Assembly: GCF_963664135.1 (NCBI RefSeq)
Contig: NZ_OY760905.1
Coordinates: 2,196,736 to 2,260,735 of the forward strand
Length of the DNA: 64,000 bases
Source: an uncultured Acetobacterium sp.
GTDB lineage: Bacteria; Bacillota; Clostridia; Eubacteriales; Eubacteriaceae
Direction of reading: 5' to 3'
Positions 35,397 to 44,781 of the stretch are shown piece after piece. Under the pieces are notes generated by a model, which worked only from the letters and a program-made list of their open reading frames with translations, had not been told where the DNA came from and searched no databases. A program made the translations under genes and the position numbers. The stretch's first letter is position 1. Each line of letters opens with the position of its first letter.

Positions 35397-38300
35397 TTAT
35401 TTCATAAGCGCATTTTTAACTTTCATCCCGATAATATCTATACCAAAACTGATTGCTATTAAATCTGCACTCAATTGTATGTCAGCCGCAATATAATTAG
35501 GATTACTCCAAGATGTCAAAACTGATTCTAAAAAAATACCACTTAGTAATATGTCTATCCCGTTGTTCATAATTGCAGTTACCGTATCAACAGTGCATGC
35601 AATGATTATATTCTTAGGATTGCCTTGGTTTTCTTTTATATTAGAATACATTGCACCCAAGTCAAAAGCAGGTCCTATTATTGGGGCTATCTTAAATGTA
35701 TTTGATTTAGGTAAGTCATCTATTATAGACGCACCTTTTTCTAAACTATATTCATTCACATCATCATTTAATATCTCAATTGCACTGTATGAATCTTCAA
35801 TATAATTTGAGGATGATTCATCTCCAGAATTTTCTGATTCATATATATCTTGAAAACATCCAATAATGAAATTTACTGCGTTAAATAGAGGCTGTATAAA
35901 AGTACTGTAAATCCAATTGAAAAATCCTCCCCAGCCACATCCGCTGGGATCCTGGCGGTTAACCGGATTGTTATTGCAGTAAAGAAACAGGTTATAGGCC
36001 ATGGGATCTTTATCGCCAGCCCCCATTATGATATCCGGGTTGATAAAGCGGCCCACTTCCGGATCATAATAGCGGCTGTTCAGGTAATAAAAACCGGTTT
36101 CGGTATCGTAGTAATAGCCTCTGTAACGGAACGGATTCTTTAAGCCGACCGTATCTTTTAACGACCCGGTAATGCTGATGAGTTTTCCCCAGGAATCATA
36201 AAGGTAGTTTACCACAATTGTTCCGGCAGCGTCAACGATCCCGATGATGTCGTTTTGAATGTTTCGAATGTAGTAATAGTCACTGCCGTTATAGTTAAAA
36301 CCAAATAGCAAACCGGCCTCGTCCGTATAAAAATCAAAACGCTCGGTGCCACAAATCTGGGTCACGATCTGAGCTCCATTGAGATAAAAATGGGTTTTTA
36401 CACCTGCACTCTCCTTTTCCAGTCGGATGCCATTGGCCGTGTACTGATAGGTGGTAGTTACACCGCTTTTCGTAGTCGATGCCAGCTCCCGGCCTTTTGC
36501 CCAATTCAGGGTCATCCCGTTATAGTAAAGCGTTGGATTCCCATTGGCATCACTAGTAATGGACTGTCCGTTATAAACTGTCAGCTTATCTTTCCAGACC
36601 GGATCATACCCATAGCTGATGGTCGTTACGGTATAGGGGCTTGCCAGTAATGTTTCGGTTTTTGTCAACCGGTTTCCCCCGGCATCATAGGTGTAACGGA
36701 TCTCTTTCCCCAGATATTGATTTGTTTCTTTTATTAACTGGTTCCGCAAATCATAAACATAGGTGATTTTTAACGTTCCATTTTCTTTTATTGTCAGGAT
36801 ATTGCCGAAAACATCGTAGGTATAACTCAGAGTGCTGGTGCCATTTTTAATGCTTTCAACCAGAGGCGTGGTGGTCCCTGCTGCGGTTCCTTTTTTGATC
36901 TGGTAGGTGGTGGTAAAGGGTGTCGTGGTGGTGAGCTTCCGGCTATAACCTCTTGCCAGATTGTCGTAGGTGTATTCAATCCGTTTTGTCCCATTGACCT
37001 TAACCTGTGCAATCAATTCCGGCAGTGTCCCGGCGGTTAAGCCATCGCCATACACATACTGGGTTTTCGTCAACTGCGTATCCACTTTGTTGGTGCGATA
37101 ATCCACCCGGTTCTTGCTGTCATAGGCTAGCCGCAACTGATGATTTTTCATAGTTGTACCGGTTCGCTCAATGCCGATGAGCCGTCCGATTAAATCGTAT
37201 TCGTACTCAAACAATCGTCCAGTATTGGTATCCGTTTCTTTAATGACATTTCCCATGGTATCATAGGTCGTACTGAACTGGCACCGCCCGGTTGTATTGG
37301 GGGTAACGTTCTGACTGATCAGCCGCCCCATTTTATCCCGGATATTTTCAACTACTGCTCCGTTTGCAAAGGTTGTTTTCTTTATATTGCCATTGCCTGG
37401 ACCATATTCATTGGTGAGATAGGGGCTGGTTTGCGTCCCAATTTTTACTTGCATCACATTACCGAACGTATCATAAATAAAATGGTAATCAAAGGCATTT
37501 CTGGTCACTTTGGTGATTCTGTTTTGATTGTGGGTGAATTGAACCTCAGCAAAGCTTGTCGCATCCATTTTTGTACGAACTTTTTCCAAAGAATCTGTAA
37601 GGGCATTATATTCATATTGTGTTAATCGATTCTCCGGTTCTTCGATTGATAAAACTCGTTGATTATTGGCATCATAATTAAATACCGTTGTTTTTCCGTT
37701 GGCATTTGTCAGCGTTTTAACTCTGCTTTTATCCGTGGTATAGGTCGCTTTCACCGTCATGGTGTCAGAGATTAACTCCAGAATAAATTGCTGGGTCTCG
37801 GCATTTTGATTGGTGTATACGTCAATATTCGCACCGCCGTTATATGATCCACCTGCCACACCTAAGGTATTGAGTCCGCCATTTGAGTATTTAACATTCA
37901 ATCGGTAGGTACCATTACTATTTAATGCAAAGGCGAATTTCTGGCGATCATCATTTGTTTTGTCATAAACCACCAGCTTGTTTTCATTGTTTATTTCCAG
38001 CACTTTGCTTGAAATATGTTCCGGATGAATGTAATAGTAGCCACTTTCATTGGGAACACTTTCCAGCCGATAGCGTTGATTCGTTCCCCGGTTTAAATAA
38101 TATTGCACAACTGGCGAATTATTTTCGGTGGCTTTATAGCTTACATCCCAATATTGGCCGCTGTGGCGGGTTCTCATAAAATATACTTTTCCATCCTGTG
38201 GTGTATCAGATAACGCCAGACCTGTTTCGACTGGCTCAAAATACCAGCTCTGGTCATTGTTTTCTCCCGCAATGCTGCGGATATCAATATTGGTTCCCGG

Positions 38301-41300
38301 ATTCGTATAGCTCCCCTGGTTGGTCAGTACCTTTTCATCATTAGCGCATTTGGCTGCGATTTGGTAGCTTCCATCCGAGAGTACTTTTAGTTTAAAACGT
38401 TGTGCTTCTGAGCCGTTTTTATCATAAATAGCAGCATTAGCACCTTCTGCATTAAGACCTCCGCTGATATCCAGTACTCTTGTCTGGGCACATAATGGTT
38501 GTAGGATAATATACCCCTTCTTCCCATCCACGACCTTCCATTTTTGACTGTTTGAGCCATTAAATGTGTATTGGCATACATTTGTACCATTTGCATCGAT
38601 CCCGCCGGTAACATCAAGGTATTTTCCGGATGTTTTTTGTCGGATAAAATAGGTTTTTCCCAGTACAACCGAAGCCGATGACCGGGTATGCTCAACAACT
38701 GATTCAAGCGGATTCCCGGCTTCATCATACTCAAACATCGTTTCCACACCCTGGGCATTCCGGGCCAGCTTTAAACGGTTAAGACTGTCATTGACATATT
38801 CAAAAGCGGTTCCAGATGGTGTTACCAGTCTTGAAATGTTCGCATTGCCATCACTGGTAAAATGGGATTCTCTGGCGACCGATTCGGCTGATACCAGCTC
38901 GCCGTTTTCATTGTATACATAACTTTTGCCATTATCTTTTATCAATTGAATGGAATCAAAATATGCATCATTGTTGTTATCTGCAAAAAAGATGTAAACA
39001 TGGATTGCATTATATTTACGGGTACTCTCAGCTACACCATCATCGGTGGATATTACCCCACCACTGTATTGCCATTCGGTTGAATATGGACTAAAATCAA
39101 AGAGTGTCCATTTGGGATCACCACTTTCATATAAGACTGCCGCTGCCACCCGAAATTCTCTACCGGGTATGGGTTTTGCCATGCCTAAGCAACCCAGGTG
39201 AAAAATGTCACCCTGCTCCCCAGATACATTGACTGCCTGCATAAAAGATTTTCGTTTTCCGAAGGCTCCATGTAGTTGCAGCTGATACTGCCCTTCTTTG
39301 TAATTTGGATCTGAAAGATCGGGATTATTGGTATACATCACGCGTCCATCTTCACCATCTGTTTCACCGCCATTCCAGTATTTTAATCCCTTTCCACTTC
39401 CGTTTGATATTTCAAAACTGGGGTCGTTGATCAGATTAAATTTATTGGGAACTTCTCCCAATTCAATTTGAAAGCAGTCAAACCAGGCCTTCCCGGTACT
39501 GTTATTCAATCCGCCGATGATTTTGAGATTTGCCGCATCACCCGGATTCAATAAAAAGTTCAGGCTGACTCTTTTCCATCCTTCGTTAATGTTAACATCG
39601 GTTGTCCCAACTAATGGTTTTGATATGCCAAGAATCGTATTTGTTCCATCGGTATTGACACGCACGACCATTAAAACGGCTCCTGGATTACTGCCTGTGG
39701 CAGCTATGACATTTTCAGTTTTCACATAGACAGAAACGGAATATTTTGCAGATTTAATTGGTATATTGACATCCTGGGCAACACCCGCCATGGAATTAGC
39801 CGTATCTTTAACCACCAGAATTGAACGTTTGTCCATAAATCCGCAATTATCAACCCGATTTACACTGTAGACAATACCACCCGACAGTGCATAATAATGC
39901 CAGGGATCTGCTACGTTTTCAAAGCAAGGGTTTTGCACCGGATTATTAACATTCCCTTGAGCTTTGCCAATGATGTTCAGTTTGTTGTTGCTTAAATTCG
40001 ATGAATAATAATCATATGCCGCTGAATTGCCATTTACATCCCGAACACTGATGGGTCGCCCCATGTTGTCAAATTGATAGGTCGTCAGTAAATTATCTGT
40101 TTTTACTGCGATATCGCCATCATTTCCGCAACTCTCAAAAACGGTTTGATTGCCATTTTTGTAGGTGATTGACAATGTTTGTCCTGTTGTGGTACCGCTT
40201 TTTTCTGTCACTTTTGATATCCGTTGAACCTGCATGTCATTACTATAGGTATATTCCACCGCATATCCGTCTGGAGCGATTACTTTAATCAAACGATGTC
40301 CGTTATAATCAAACTGAGTGAATGTTCCATCCGGATAGGTAATTTTTATCAAATTTCCATTTCCATCATAAGCATAATTTGTTGTTCTTCCCGTTACATC
40401 AATTATCTTTTCAAGTCGACTCATATCCGGGCTATAGCTGAATGTAATTTGTTTTCCTGCGCCATCTTGAACATTTCCTAGAAAATTTTCGATAGCATTC
40501 GGGCCGTAATTATAAGCAATGCTATTATTATTGGTGTCAATGGCTTTCCGTAAATAACCCCACAGGTCGAATTTAAGCTGTGACTTATCTTTACAGGTAA
40601 CAAGATGTTTAAGCTCGCCTTCGTCAATTGCCGTATATTCCAGTAATAAACCATCTTCGTCACGGTAAACGCCATTGTCATTGTAAAAATAATGTTTTGT
40701 CCCGTCGTCGTCCGTATAAACATACGGACTATCCGTAATGCCAGTACTTTCAAAACGTTGCATCCCATTAATCCGCCAGCCGTAGCCGAAACGCGATGAT
40801 TTGTTGGATTCTGAATAATTGTAAATGTGCTTAATGCTTACTGGTAGTCGGGTTCCGTTTGTGACTGCATCAAGATGACTGAAAACCAAATTACCATTGA
40901 AATCATTCACATACCCTGTTCCTGCACGTCCCAAATTTTGCTTATGATAGCTCCAATAGCTTTCAAGACCGGTGGCATTTTTATAAGCAAATATTCCTGC
41001 TGGATATTGAGCTGAACTTCCGGGAATGCCTGCAGCCTCAAAGTCGAAGTTTGAAGTGAAAAACCGAGCCACCGCATCGCGGCTTTGTTCTTCCATGCCT
41101 CTTAGCATGACACCATTATTAATGCCGGTATCATACCATTTTCTTACTAAGCGCGTAATATCAAAGGTTTTGGGAGTAATTGTAATATTACTTCCATTCT
41201 GCACGGTGGTTACATCCTGAGAATCAAGGGTAACAAAATCGGTTCCTGGCATTGTATTCCAGGAAGTTGCCGGCGACCAGTTTCCAATCGGTTCATTCGC

Positions 41301-42518
41301 CAGAATTTTAAAGGATTGTTCGCCAATGGCTGAAAACTCATATTGCCAAACTCTTAGTATGGCACTATAAATAATATCTCCTGGATCAAGCTGTGGCAAC
41401 TGATTAAATTTAATCAATGCCCGGCAAATACCTTCGTCATAATTTCGGCCAACATTGAATGATCCGTAAGCTGATAAATACCCGGCATCTGGTCGATTAG
41501 AAGCAACAAAGGTATCATCGATATCATTTTGTGTTTTTTGTGTTTCAGTAACCGGGTCAATCATAACCGGATACTTCCGTTCTTCACGATTCAGCCACGC
41601 TTTATCAGGAATAATTTCCAGAATACTTTCATCCTTATTTTTCTCTGTTAGCTGATAAAAAACATCATCACACCCCTTGCCGGCGGCATCCATCATGTAA
41701 GGTGCGGGAAAAGAAAAAACGATTTCTTCACTCTTATCCGTTTTGATAAAATCAATGCTTTTGTCTTTATTTTTCCGTATTTCCATGCCCGGGTGCTTCA
41801 GATTGAAACTCAGGACGGTATCAACCGCCGCAACAGTTTTCAGGATAATGTTCTCTTTCACTTTATCTGCAAATAATCGGTATTCCAAATCAATATTTGA
41901 TAAGATATCTGGATAATATCCATAACTGATGGATTTTTTTACTGCCATCTGCTTCTGATTATGTTCAATTATTTCTTGCTCTCCCTTAAGCGGTTCCATC
42001 GAAATGCGATTGCTTTTATCTGAAATATCTGCGTTTTCCTGAATAACAAAACGACATGTTTTCTTTTTAGTCACGTTGTCATTTATTACTTTATTTTCTT
42101 TTTTTGTCTGGTTGTTTAAACCCCAGGACAATTCATAATCACCTTTTTTTATACAAATTAACTGGGCGGCATTTCCATCGGCTGCAATTTTTACGGTTGC
42201 CATTGAATCTGTATTTTCATAAACATCACCCATTACTGCATCGCTGTTCGCTGTTAATGTGTTATCAATTTCTTTCCATGAACCGTCCTTTTCAAAATGA
42301 ACGGGATCTTTGTACACAGCTGCAACCATGTTACCGTTTTGTGTTTGAAATACTTTTGAATAGGCATTTCGTTTTTCAGTAACTTCACCGACAATCGGTG
42401 CCAAGCTTTCTTTGGAAAACTTTGGAATTGCGTAATTAAGTTTAACGTCATCTGACTTTTCCTTTGCTAGGTCATTTTCATTTTTAGGACTCAACGTTCC
42501 ATTTATCATGTTTGTCAT
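35397..42518 (-). CDS. RHS/YD-repeat polymorphic toxin with beta-trefoil lectin regions
   Basis: 2373 residues. Order: hydrophilic N-terminus without signal peptide; DNRLRE-type domain (about 330-500, DDTFVASNRPDAGY, ITRLVRKWYDTG); YD repeats (about 560-830); two carbohydrate-binding-like modules (about 860-1180); two ricin-type beta-trefoils (about 1286-1424 and 1443-1581, KYLDVTGG, QKWKVVDG); more YD repeats; the RHS core (about 2120-2190, RYRGYYYDTETG, ending QDPSG). About 180 variable residues follow, rich in hydrophobic stretches, without a recognised nuclease motif. RHS shells enclose the toxin tip, which is cut off after the core. AAGGAAAG precedes the ATG. It lies directly behind a phage-type lysis module. 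The tip region is markedly AT-richer than the core. Confidence 0.9.
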   Translation of the reverse strand: MTNMINGTLSPKNENDLAKEKSDDVKLNYAIPKFSKESLAPIVGEVTEKRNAYSKVFQTQNGNMVAAVYKDPVHFEKDGSWKEIDNTLTANSDAVMGDVYENTDSMATVKIAADGNAAQLICIKKGDYELSWGLNNQTKKENKVINDNVTKKKTCRFVIQENADISDKSNRISMEPLKGEQEIIEHNQKQMAVKKSISYGYYPDILSNIDLEYRLFADKVKENIILKTVAAVDTVLSFNLKHPGMEIRKNKDKSIDFIKTDKSEEIVFSFPAPYMMDAAGKGCDDVFYQLTEKNKDESILEIIPDKAWLNREERKYPVMIDPVTETQKTQNDIDDTFVASNRPDAGYLSAYGSFNVGRNYDEGICRALIKFNQLPQLDPGDIIYSAILRVWQYEFSAIGEQSFKILANEPIGNWSPATSWNTMPGTDFVTLDSQDVTTVQNGSNITITPKTFDITRLVRKWYDTGINNGVMLRGMEEQSRDAVARFFTSNFDFEAAGIPGSSAQYPAGIFAYKNATGLESYWSYHKQNLGRAGTGYVNDFNGNLVFSHLDAVTNGTRLPVSIKHIYNYSESNKSSRFGYGWRINGMQRFESTGITDSPYVYTDDDGTKHYFYNDNGVYRDEDGLLLEYTAIDEGELKHLVTCKDKSQLKFDLWGYLRKAIDTNNNSIAYNYGPNAIENFLGNVQDGAGKQITFSYSPDMSRLEKIIDVTGRTTNYAYDGNGNLIKITYPDGTFTQFDYNGHRLIKVIAPDGYAVEYTYSNDMQVQRISKVTEKSGTTTGQTLSITYKNGNQTVFESCGNDGDIAVKTDNLLTTYQFDNMGRPISVRDVNGNSAAYDYYSSNLSNNKLNIIGKAQGNVNNPVQNPCFENVADPWHYYALSGGIVYSVNRVDNCGFMDKRSILVVKDTANSMAGVAQDVNIPIKSAKYSVSVYVKTENVIAATGSNPGAVLMVVRVNTDGTNTILGISKPLVGTTDVNINEGWKRVSLNFLLNPGDAANLKIIGGLNNSTGKAWFDCFQIELGEVPNKFNLINDPSFEISNGSGKGLKYWNGGETDGEDGRVMYTNNPDLSDPNYKEGQYQLQLHGAFGKRKSFMQAVNVSGEQGDIFHLGCLGMAKPIPGREFRVAAAVLYESGDPKWTLFDFSPYSTEWQYSGGVISTDDGVAESTRKYNAIHVYIFFADNNNDAYFDSIQLIKDNGKSYVYNENGELVSAESVARESHFTSDGNANISRLVTPSGTAFEYVNDSLNRLKLARNAQGVETMFEYDEAGNPLESVVEHTRSSASVVLGKTYFIRQKTSGKYLDVTGGIDANGTNVCQYTFNGSNSQKWKVVDGKKGYIILQPLCAQTRVLDISGGLNAEGANAAIYDKNGSEAQRFKLKVLSDGSYQIAAKCANDEKVLTNQGSYTNPGTNIDIRSIAGENNDQSWYFEPVETGLALSDTPQDGKVYFMRTRHSGQYWDVSYKATENNSPVVQYYLNRGTNQRYRLESVPNESGYYYIHPEHISSKVLEINNENKLVVYDKTNDDRQKFAFALNSNGTYRLNVKYSNGGLNTLGVAGGSYNGGANIDVYTNQNAETQQFILELISDTMTVKATYTTDKSRVKTLTNANGKTTVFNYDANNQRVLSIEEPENRLTQYEYNALTDSLEKVRTKMDATSFAEVQFTHNQNRITKVTRNAFDYHFIYDTFGNVMQVKIGTQTSPYLTNEYGPGNGNIKKTTFANGAVVENIRDKMGRLISQNVTPNTTGRCQFSTTYDTMGNVIKETDTNTGRLFEYEYDLIGRLIGIERTGTTMKNHQLRLAYDSKNRVDYRTNKVDTQLTKTQYVYGDGLTAGTLPELIAQVKVNGTKRIEYTYDNLARGYSRKLTTTTPFTTTYQIKKGTAAGTTTPLVESIKNGTSTLSYTYDVFGNILTIKENGTLKITYVYDLRNQLIKETNQYLGKEIRYTYDAGGNRLTKTETLLASPYTVTTISYGYDPVWKDKLTVYNGQSITSDANGNPTLYYNGMTLNWAKGRELASTTKSGVTTTYQYTANGIRLEKESAGVKTHFYLNGAQIVTQICGTERFDFYTDEAGLLFGFNYNGSDYYYIRNIQNDIIGIVDAAGTIVVNYLYDSWGKLISITGSLKDTVGLKNPFRYRGYYYDTETGFYYLNSRYYDPEVGRFINPDIIMGAGDKDPMAYNLFLYCNNNPVNRQDPSGCGWGGFFNWIYSTFIQPLFNAVNFIIGCFQDIYESENSGDESSSNYIEDSYSAIEILNDDVNEYSLEKGASIIDDLPKSNTFKIAPIIGPAFDLGAMYSNIKENQGNPKNIIIACTVDTVTAIMNNGIDILLSGIFLESVLTSWSNPNYIAADIQLSADLIAISFGIDIIGMKVKNALMK
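35932..36404 (-). repeat. RHS core direct repeat, full-length gene copy
   Basis: Partner of 33424-33896. Encodes roughly residues 2040-2195 of the RHS protein, up to the DPSGC boundary where the two tips begin to differ. Confidence 0.9.
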
Positions 42519-42698
42519 GCTTCTTTCCTTCTTTCATTAATTCGTTTAATGGAACCAGAAATGTGCACGTTCTGGTTCAAGAAGGACTGGTCCTTTCTGA
42601 CATCGTTTTAGGCCATTATCAGTGCTCGGGCCAAAGTAAAATTATTTAAGTCTAAATATAGTCAAATTTCTTATCAAATACTGTACCCAATTTGTTCC
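42519..42698 (-). promoter_or_regulatory. RHS leader with two hairpins
   Basis: The 180 bases between endolysin and RHS genes hold a stem GAACCAGAA/TTCTGGTTC (42552-42578) and a second stem AAGGAC/GTCCTT (42582-42595). No T-run follows on the minus strand, so they are not classical terminators. A minus-strand TTGACT at 42660-42665 may belong to a separate RHS promoter, though I see no clear -10 at 17 bases. Confidence 0.4.
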
Positions 42699-43421
42699 TT
42701 AGTCATTATATTGAAAGTGAACAAAACGCTGGTCATCATAGCGGATGGTTTTCAAGCCGAATTTTTCACCAGCATCGGCAACGTCATCAACACGATAGCC
42801 GTTTGACTCATAAACAAGCACGTCTGCGGCCCGTCCCAGTTTATGGCACGAGTCCCAAACACCGCCTACTTCACGATTTAATTCTTCACAACGCACCCCT
42901 GATGAAATCACCAGAGGAATGTCTAAAAATTGACGTACCATTTCCAATTTCTCAATTAGAATGCGATTTACCGCTACCGGGAAACCGTTGCAATATCGGC
43001 CCCCGCATTCACACTGAAATTCCCGCATGTTAAAGTGCTCGGTAACCTGTTCATCAGGATTAAATAAAGCATTGGATATCGCTGTTTGATTCAGCGCGGA
43101 TTCTGTTAACGTGCCGACCATACCATCTTCAATCAAGCCATTCTGATGTTGAAACGCTTTTACCGCCTGATCCGTCAAAGGCCCCGGGAGACCGTCAATT
43201 GGGCAATTGTTTCCAGCTTTATTTAAGTTCATCTGGATGTTTCTGACCCGCTCACTTAGCATCGCAACCGTCTCGGCACCGGCGATGCCATCGACCGCAA
43301 TCCCACCGCTTGTTTGGGCAGTGGTTACGGCTTCACCAAAGGTTTTGTCATCAATGGTGTCCAGATTTTCTGTTGTGAAATAGCACAAGATTAGTGCCTG
43401 TTTGATTTGGAGATCGGTCAT
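42699..43421 (-). CDS. Phage-type endolysin: peptidoglycan-binding plus M15 peptidase
   Basis: 240 residues. The N-terminal two thirds have peptidoglycan-binding repeats (PIDGLPGPLTDQAVKAFQHQ is the PG_binding_1 pattern). The C-terminal M15-type D-Ala-D-Ala peptidase domain has SSGVRCEELNREVGG, the zinc ligands in SCHKLGRAADV and the final His in FVHFQYND. No signal peptide, as for holin-dependent endolysins. The start at 43421 directly follows the holin stop; ATG 43436, overlapping the holin gene, is an alternative. Belongs to the lysis module ahead of the RHS gene. Confidence 0.85.
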   Translation of the reverse strand: MTDLQIKQALILCYFTTENLDTIDDKTFGEAVTTAQTSGGIAVDGIAGAETVAMLSERVRNIQMNLNKAGNNCPIDGLPGPLTDQAVKAFQHQNGLIEDGMVGTLTESALNQTAISNALFNPDEQVTEHFNMREFQCECGGRYCNGFPVAVNRILIEKLEMVRQFLDIPLVISSGVRCEELNREVGGVWDSCHKLGRAADVLVYESNGYRVDDVADAGEKFGLKTIRYDDQRFVHFQYND

Positions 43422-43422
43422 T

Positions 43423-43668
43423 TTAGTTACGACCATCCTGTTCTTTTTTATTCATCACCAAATCCGAATCGCCCATTGATGGCGTTGTCGGGTCCAATAA
43501 AACACCCATGGTAATTGCACAAAGCAGTAGGGCATTTAATATCTTCTCGACCATATCAACATTAAAGTCCATGCCGCTCATGCTTTGAATGTACTGAAGA
43601 ATGAGTATGATGAGTGCACTACAGGCAACCCAAAATGCTTTATTTTTTAATCTTATTTTCAAATTCAT
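43423..43668 (-). CDS. Holin, phiLC3 family
   Basis: 81 residues: first helix KAFWVACSALIILILQYIQS, a short outside loop, second helix ILNALLLCAITMGVLL, then the hallmark DPTTPSMGDS and a charged tail. Family members form the membrane lesions through which endolysin leaves the cell. The start at 43668 follows AAGGAG; the longer frame lacks a site and would overlap the previous gene. It sits between the XhlA-like gene and the endolysin gene. Confidence 0.88.
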   Translation of the reverse strand: MNLKIRLKNKAFWVACSALIILILQYIQSMSGMDFNVDMVEKILNALLLCAITMGVLLDPTTPSMGDSDLVMNKKEQDGRN

Positions 43669-43678
43669 TTCCTTCTCC

Positions 43679-43948
43679 TTATTTCTGATTATCCGTAATC
43701 CGCTTATGGGCTTGTTTAACACTTTCTTCCGTTCGTGTCAGCCGTTCTTTTGAATCACTGATTTCTTCTTTAATTTCCTTGATTTCTTCCTGATTAAAAC
43801 TGATTTGTTCTTTCATGTGTTCAATTTTATTTTTCATCACACCATTCTGATCACCTTCCTCTTTCACACTATTTCGATATACAACAAAGCCAAATAAAAA
43901 GCTTACGATAACCCCTAAAATTGTTGCTACCATCTGAACCTCGGACAC
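43679..43948 (-). CDS. XhlA-like small membrane protein (lysis module)
   Basis: 89 residues: one membrane helix near the N-terminus (MVATILGVIVSFLFGFVVY) and a long charged coiled coil (about 30-85) with Glu/Lys heptads. This matches the haemolysin XhlA type of accessory protein next to phage holins, though there the helix is usually at the C-terminus. The start is GTG at 43948, seven bases after a perfect GGAGGTG; the upstream in-frame ATG lacks one. Confidence 0.72.
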   Translation of the reverse strand: MSEVQMVATILGVIVSFLFGFVVYRNSVKEEGDQNGVMKNKIEHMKEQISFNQEEIKEIKEEISDSKERLTRTEESVKQAHKRITDNQK

Positions 43949-44100
43949 ATCACCACCTCCTGTTTTGATCGTTTGCGTTCTCACGCATCAGCTGATATTA
44001 AAATCTTATCATGGCTTTACTTTTTGGTCAGTTCCCAAAATGTTCCTTTTTAACCTTGATTCCAATTTAAAAAAGAACCTTACAGTTCTCTTTTGTCTTT

Positions 44101-44541
44101 CTAATGAATGTGTTTGTTAGCTTGCGATGAAACTTTTCTAATATAGCCATAGTCATATCCTAGTTCTTCTGATATTTCCAATAAGGTTTTTCCATAAAAC
44201 CGATGCATATGAAATACTTTTCTTTCGATACCCTGAAGCTTGCCAATACTTTCTGTAATAATATTCATGCTTTTCTCCAGTAAAACCACAACTGCGATTT
44301 GTTCCTCAATTAACTTTTGTATCTCATGCATTTCATATATTATTGCCGTGTTATTCATTATATCGAGATTGGCCATTTTTAATTTCTTATTCAATCGCTC
44401 TCTTCGAAATTCCAATCGCTTCTTTTCTTCATTTTCAATTCGCAGTTCCTCTTTTAAACTGATTACACTTACATGATTCTCGGTCATGTTCATTTCCGCC
44501 TTTCTTCTGGAATAAATAGAACGTTTGTTCTTTTTATTCAT
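44101..44541 (-). CDS. Phage late-gene-regulator-like HTH protein
   Basis: 146 residues. Residues 30-100 are a charged coiled coil; the C-terminal 45 residues form a sigma-region-4-like HTH (GIERKVFHMHRFYGKTLLEISEELGYDY, read here in parts as RKVFHMHRFYG and LLEISEELGYDYGYIRK). Similar small proteins (RinA/ArpU/sigma-like) switch on late genes in Gram-positive phages. The start at 44541 follows TTGAGG by seven bases. It is the first gene of the unit that leads on to XhlA-like protein, holin, endolysin and the RHS toxin, so it is the likely activator. Confidence 0.7.
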   Translation of the reverse strand: MNKKNKRSIYSRRKAEMNMTENHVSVISLKEELRIENEEKKRLEFRRERLNKKLKMANLDIMNNTAIIYEMHEIQKLIEEQIAVVVLLEKSMNIITESIGKLQGIERKVFHMHRFYGKTLLEISEELGYDYGYIRKVSSQANKHIH

Positions 44542-44640
44542 AATATCCTCAATTACACGACCTGTCAATGCTTTTTTTATTTTATGCATTTCTGATCTTT
44601 TGTTTCATTGGTGGCCTTAACCCGATTAATTTTAAACATA

Positions 44641-44690
44641 AAAAGAGGCAAGCCGCTTAATTAAACGCGCTTACCTCCTTTTATTTTTTA
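44641..44690. terminator. Bidirectional terminator between ABC exporter and lysis module
   Basis: AAAAGAGG-C-AAGC pairs with GCTT-A-CCTC across a loop of about 15 bases, and T-runs follow on both strands. It ends the minus-strand ABC exporter operon and insulates the regulator gene of the lysis module. Confidence 0.75.
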
Positions 44691-44781
44691 TTCAGTTTAC
44701 AATCAATTCAGAAAAATGAAATGCACGATCCTATCAACTATGAAGATTGATTCACCGATTTCTCGTCGTGAGACCGGTTCT

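Noticed and set aside
35551-42382. Several plus-strand ORFs opposite the RHS gene
   Set aside because: They are short shadows of the repeat-rich coding strand without ribosome sites or recognisable domains.
30526-44589. A complete prophage
   Set aside because: Only lysis and regulator-like genes are present. No integrase, terminase, portal, capsid, tail or repressor genes, and the dominating gene is an RHS toxin.
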